Below are positions 62,242 through 64,000 of a stretch of DNA of 64,000 nt, in pieces. Under the pieces are notes generated by a model that was not told the DNA's origin, searched no databases, and was given only the letters and a program-made list of their open reading frames with translations. The stretch's first letter is position 1. The number at the start of each line of letters is the position of its first letter. Made by a program: the position numbers and the translations under genes. Source of the stretch: a bacterium (GTDB lineage Bacteria; Myxococcota_A; Bradymonadia; UBA7976; UBA1532); NCBI GenBank assembly GCA_030426085.1, contig JAUHYW010000022.1, positions 60,019 to 124,018 on the forward strand, written 5' to 3'.

Positions 62242-64000
62242 ATGCACGAGGACCTGCTCCGTCAGCTCCAGGAAGAATCCGACGCCGCCCAGAGCGCGGG
62301 CGAGGTGCCCGCCGGGCCGATCGTCGACGCGCTCTCCGCGATGGCTCAGAGCGCCGAGCTGCTGGGGCAGGCCCCCATCGCGCCGGCCGGCCCGGCCGAG
62401 GCCCAGTCCGCCGAGCTGTCGGGGCAGGCGGCCGCCGAGCCCGACCCGTTCGAACTGCCGCCGTGGTTCGTGGGGCTGATGGTCGGCGAGGAGAGCGAGG
62501 CGGTGCTCGGCCCGGTCGAGGCCGCCGAGACCCCCGGCCCCGAGGTCGTCGAGCGGGTGGTCCAGGCCGCCGAGGTGGCCTTCTCGGCGCCCGCCGGGCC
62601 GCTGGAGACCATCCCCGAAGAGCCCGAAGCCGAGGCGGCGGCGCTGCGCGGCGGGAGCCGCCTGGCGACCATCCCCGAGGAGCCCGAAGCCGAAGCCGCC
62701 GCGCTGCGTGAGGAGCAGGCGGCGGCCCGGCTCGCGGCCGAGCAGGCGGCCGCCGAGCAGGCCGAGCGAGAGGCCGCCGAGCGGGCGATCGCCGAGCGGG
62801 CCGCCGCCGAGCGGGAGGCCGCCGAGCGGCAGGCGATGAGCGACGCCGACAAAGCGTCCGCCGCCCGGGAGGCCGCCGAGCGGGAGGCCGCCGCCCGCAA
62901 GGCGATGGAGGCGGAGGATCGGGCCTCGGCCGCCCGGGAGGCCGCTGAGCGGGAGGCCGCCGAGCGGGAGGCGATGGGCCGGGAGGAGGCCGCCGCCGCC
63001 GCCCGGGAGGCCGCCGAGCGGGAGGCCGCCGAGCGCCGGGCCGCCGCGCAGGCGCAGCAGGCCGAGGAGGAGCGCCGGGCCGCCGAGGAGGCCGAGCGCC
63101 GCCGGGCGCAGGAGGCCGACGCCGCCCCTGCGCGCCCCACCATCGAGCGATCGGACGCCGCCTCCCGGGGCAGCCTGGACGGGGCGGGCGCCGAGCAGGC
63201 CGCGCCCTCCGGGGGCCGGCGGGCGCTGAAGCGGGCCGACGCCGCCGCCCGGGGCACGCTGGACGTCGTCGACACCGCCTACGGGCCGGGCGTCGCCTCC
63301 AGCGCCCAGGGGCCGATCGACACCGCGGCCCACATCATGACCGCCAAGCGCTTCGAGGCGGGCCGCTTCGAGGACGCCCAGTTCTCCGACACCGTCAACG
63401 ACGTCGCCTCGGGCATGTCGCTGGCGACCGGCGGGGCCAGCGCGCTCGGCGGCGCCGCCCGGATGGGGACCGGGGCCTACAAGTGGCGCGACGGGGCCAA
63501 GCAGCACGCCGCGGCCAAAGAGTCGGGCGACCTCGGCGGCATGCGTCAGGGCAAGGCGGGGGTGCGCGGCGGCCGGACCGACGTGGCCCAGGGCACCGGA
63601 GCCACGGCCGGCGCCAGCCTGGGGCTGACCAAGGGCATCATCGAGGCCGGGGGGCAGACCGCCTCGGCCGGCCTGACCATCGCCGGGCCGGCGGTCGCGA
63701 TCGTCGGGGGCACCGCCCAGATGGTGCGCCACGCCCGCAAGGGGCACAAAGCCTCGAAGCGCTACAAGGCGCTCGAGAAGCTCAAGGGGCGGGTGCAGGA
63801 CGCCGATCTGGAGAAGGTGCGGGCCTACGCTGCCCACAAGAACTTCAAGGCCAAGTGGTTGCAGCGGACCCAGGCGGCGGGCGGCGCGCTCGGCGCGGGC
63901 GGCGGAGCGGCGGGGGTGGCGGTCGCGGCCGGCGCCGAAGGCGGAAGCCTGAACGGGCGCAAGGCCGTGCTTGGGTCCCAGGCGCCTGTCAGGGGCAATT
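62242..64000 (+). CDS. Partial, repetitive coiled-coil protein with Gly/Ala-rich C-terminal helices, unknown function
   Basis: At least 586 residues are present and the frame is open at the window edge. After an N-terminal part with LPPWFVGLM and two exact TIPEEPEAEAAALR copies (about 120-155), a region of about 155-300 is built of AAEREAAERxAM and AAREAAERE repeats and should form a long Ala/Glu/Arg coiled coil. From about 330 on it changes to RADAAARGTLDVVDTAYGPG and then to alternating Gly/Ala-rich hydrophobic stretches (GMSLATGGASALGGAARMG, GLTIAGPAVAIVGGTAQM) and basic helices (HARKGHKASKRYKALEKLKGR). The layout resembles large secreted or contractile-injection-associated proteins with helical C-termini, but no family motif is seen. 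No signal peptide. GAGGGG precedes the ATG. Confidence 0.75.
   Translation, partial: MHEDLLRQLQEESDAAQSAGEVPAGPIVDALSAMAQSAELLGQAPIAPAGPAEAQSAELSGQAAAEPDPFELPPWFVGLMVGEESEAVLGPVEAAETPGPEVVERVVQAAEVAFSAPAGPLETIPEEPEAEAAALRGGSRLATIPEEPEAEAAALREEQAAARLAAEQAAAEQAEREAAERAIAERAAAEREAAERQAMSDADKASAAREAAEREAAARKAMEAEDRASAAREAAEREAAEREAMGREEAAAAAREAAEREAAERRAAAQAQQAEEERRAAEEAERRRAQEADAAPARPTIERSDAASRGSLDGAGAEQAAPSGGRRALKRADAAARGTLDVVDTAYGPGVASSAQGPIDTAAHIMTAKRFEAGRFEDAQFSDTVNDVASGMSLATGGASALGGAARMGTGAYKWRDGAKQHAAAKESGDLGGMRQGKAGVRGGRTDVAQGTGATAGASLGLTKGIIEAGGQTASAGLTIAGPAVAIVGGTAQMVRHARKGHKASKRYKALEKLKGRVQDADLEKVRAYAAHKNFKAKWLQRTQAAGGALGAGGGAAGVAVAAGAEGGSLNGRKAVLGSQAPVRGN

Overview
The window is a very GC-rich (about 70% or more by eye), gene-dense stretch of a Gram-negative bacterial chromosome. 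It most resembles a member of the Myxococcota (former Deltaproteobacteria). The reasons are a Ser/Thr kinase with a DUF4388-type tail, a MYXO-CTERM-like sorting tail on a VWA protein, many lipoproteins carrying the CNGxDDDCDGxxDE calcium-type motif, a zinc-ribbon/TPR protein with FDFSFG-type repeats, a fused isobutyryl-CoA mutase, and a CcmH of the FCPG type. The order or species cannot be resolved from sequence alone. No rRNA, tRNA, CRISPR array, IS transposase or phage gene was seen. No gap between genes exceeds about 210 bases.

Layout. 1-5401: end of a Ser/Thr kinase gene (minus), then a plus-strand surface-glycan operon (FAD oxidoreductase, GT2 glycosyltransferase, NodB-type deacetylase, small secreted NTF2-like protein). 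5442-5523: a structured intergenic element. 5550-14851: LysM lytic transglycosylase, icmF with a small membrane protein, a basic secreted protein, and an AraC regulator translationally coupled to an unusual P1B-like ATPase. 14808-23099: PDZ/carboxypeptidase-regulatory protein, acidic membrane anchor protein, metzincin lipoprotein, fused PabA-PabB, an SDR with operator-like repeats, and a hybrid histidine kinase. 23259-29653: DUF3105 lipoprotein, PAP2 protein, large Ig-like lipoprotein, and a tightly coupled operon of a five-heme cytochrome c, a Nudix/NrtR-like protein and an RluA-type pseudouridine synthase. 29773-34539: S9 peptidase, VOC protein, Prx5-type peroxiredoxin, DsbA-like thiol oxidoreductase, TPR protein. 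34555-42524: VWA/MYXO-CTERM protein, lipoprotein coupled to proB, a membrane PD-(D/E)xK-like protein and a large lipoprotein. 42717-53655: metK, rng, J-domain protein coupled to a hexapeptide acyltransferase, PBP1A, a small orphan gene, and the zinc-ribbon/TPR protein. 53679-53846: a MITE-like element in front of deoC. 53858-62169: deoC with a Cys-rich extension, PHA-granule-type protein, PPC-repeat lipoprotein, an ABC-2 permease coupled to an SDR, a CcmH and a CcmI-C-like pair, and a VOC protein. 62242-64000: a partial, repetitive coiled-coil protein of unknown role.

How the genes work together. Most units are short (one to three genes). Envelope biology dominates: peptidoglycan synthesis and cleavage (PBP1A, MltD-like enzyme), glycan export or modification, thiol-disulfide chemistry and cytochrome c maturation (DsbA, CcmH, CcmI-C), and a large set of secreted or lipid-anchored proteins. 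Several genes seem to use leaderless-type promoters, with a -10 box ending 6-8 bases before the start codon. Long open frames antisense to real genes are common because of the base composition and were discarded.
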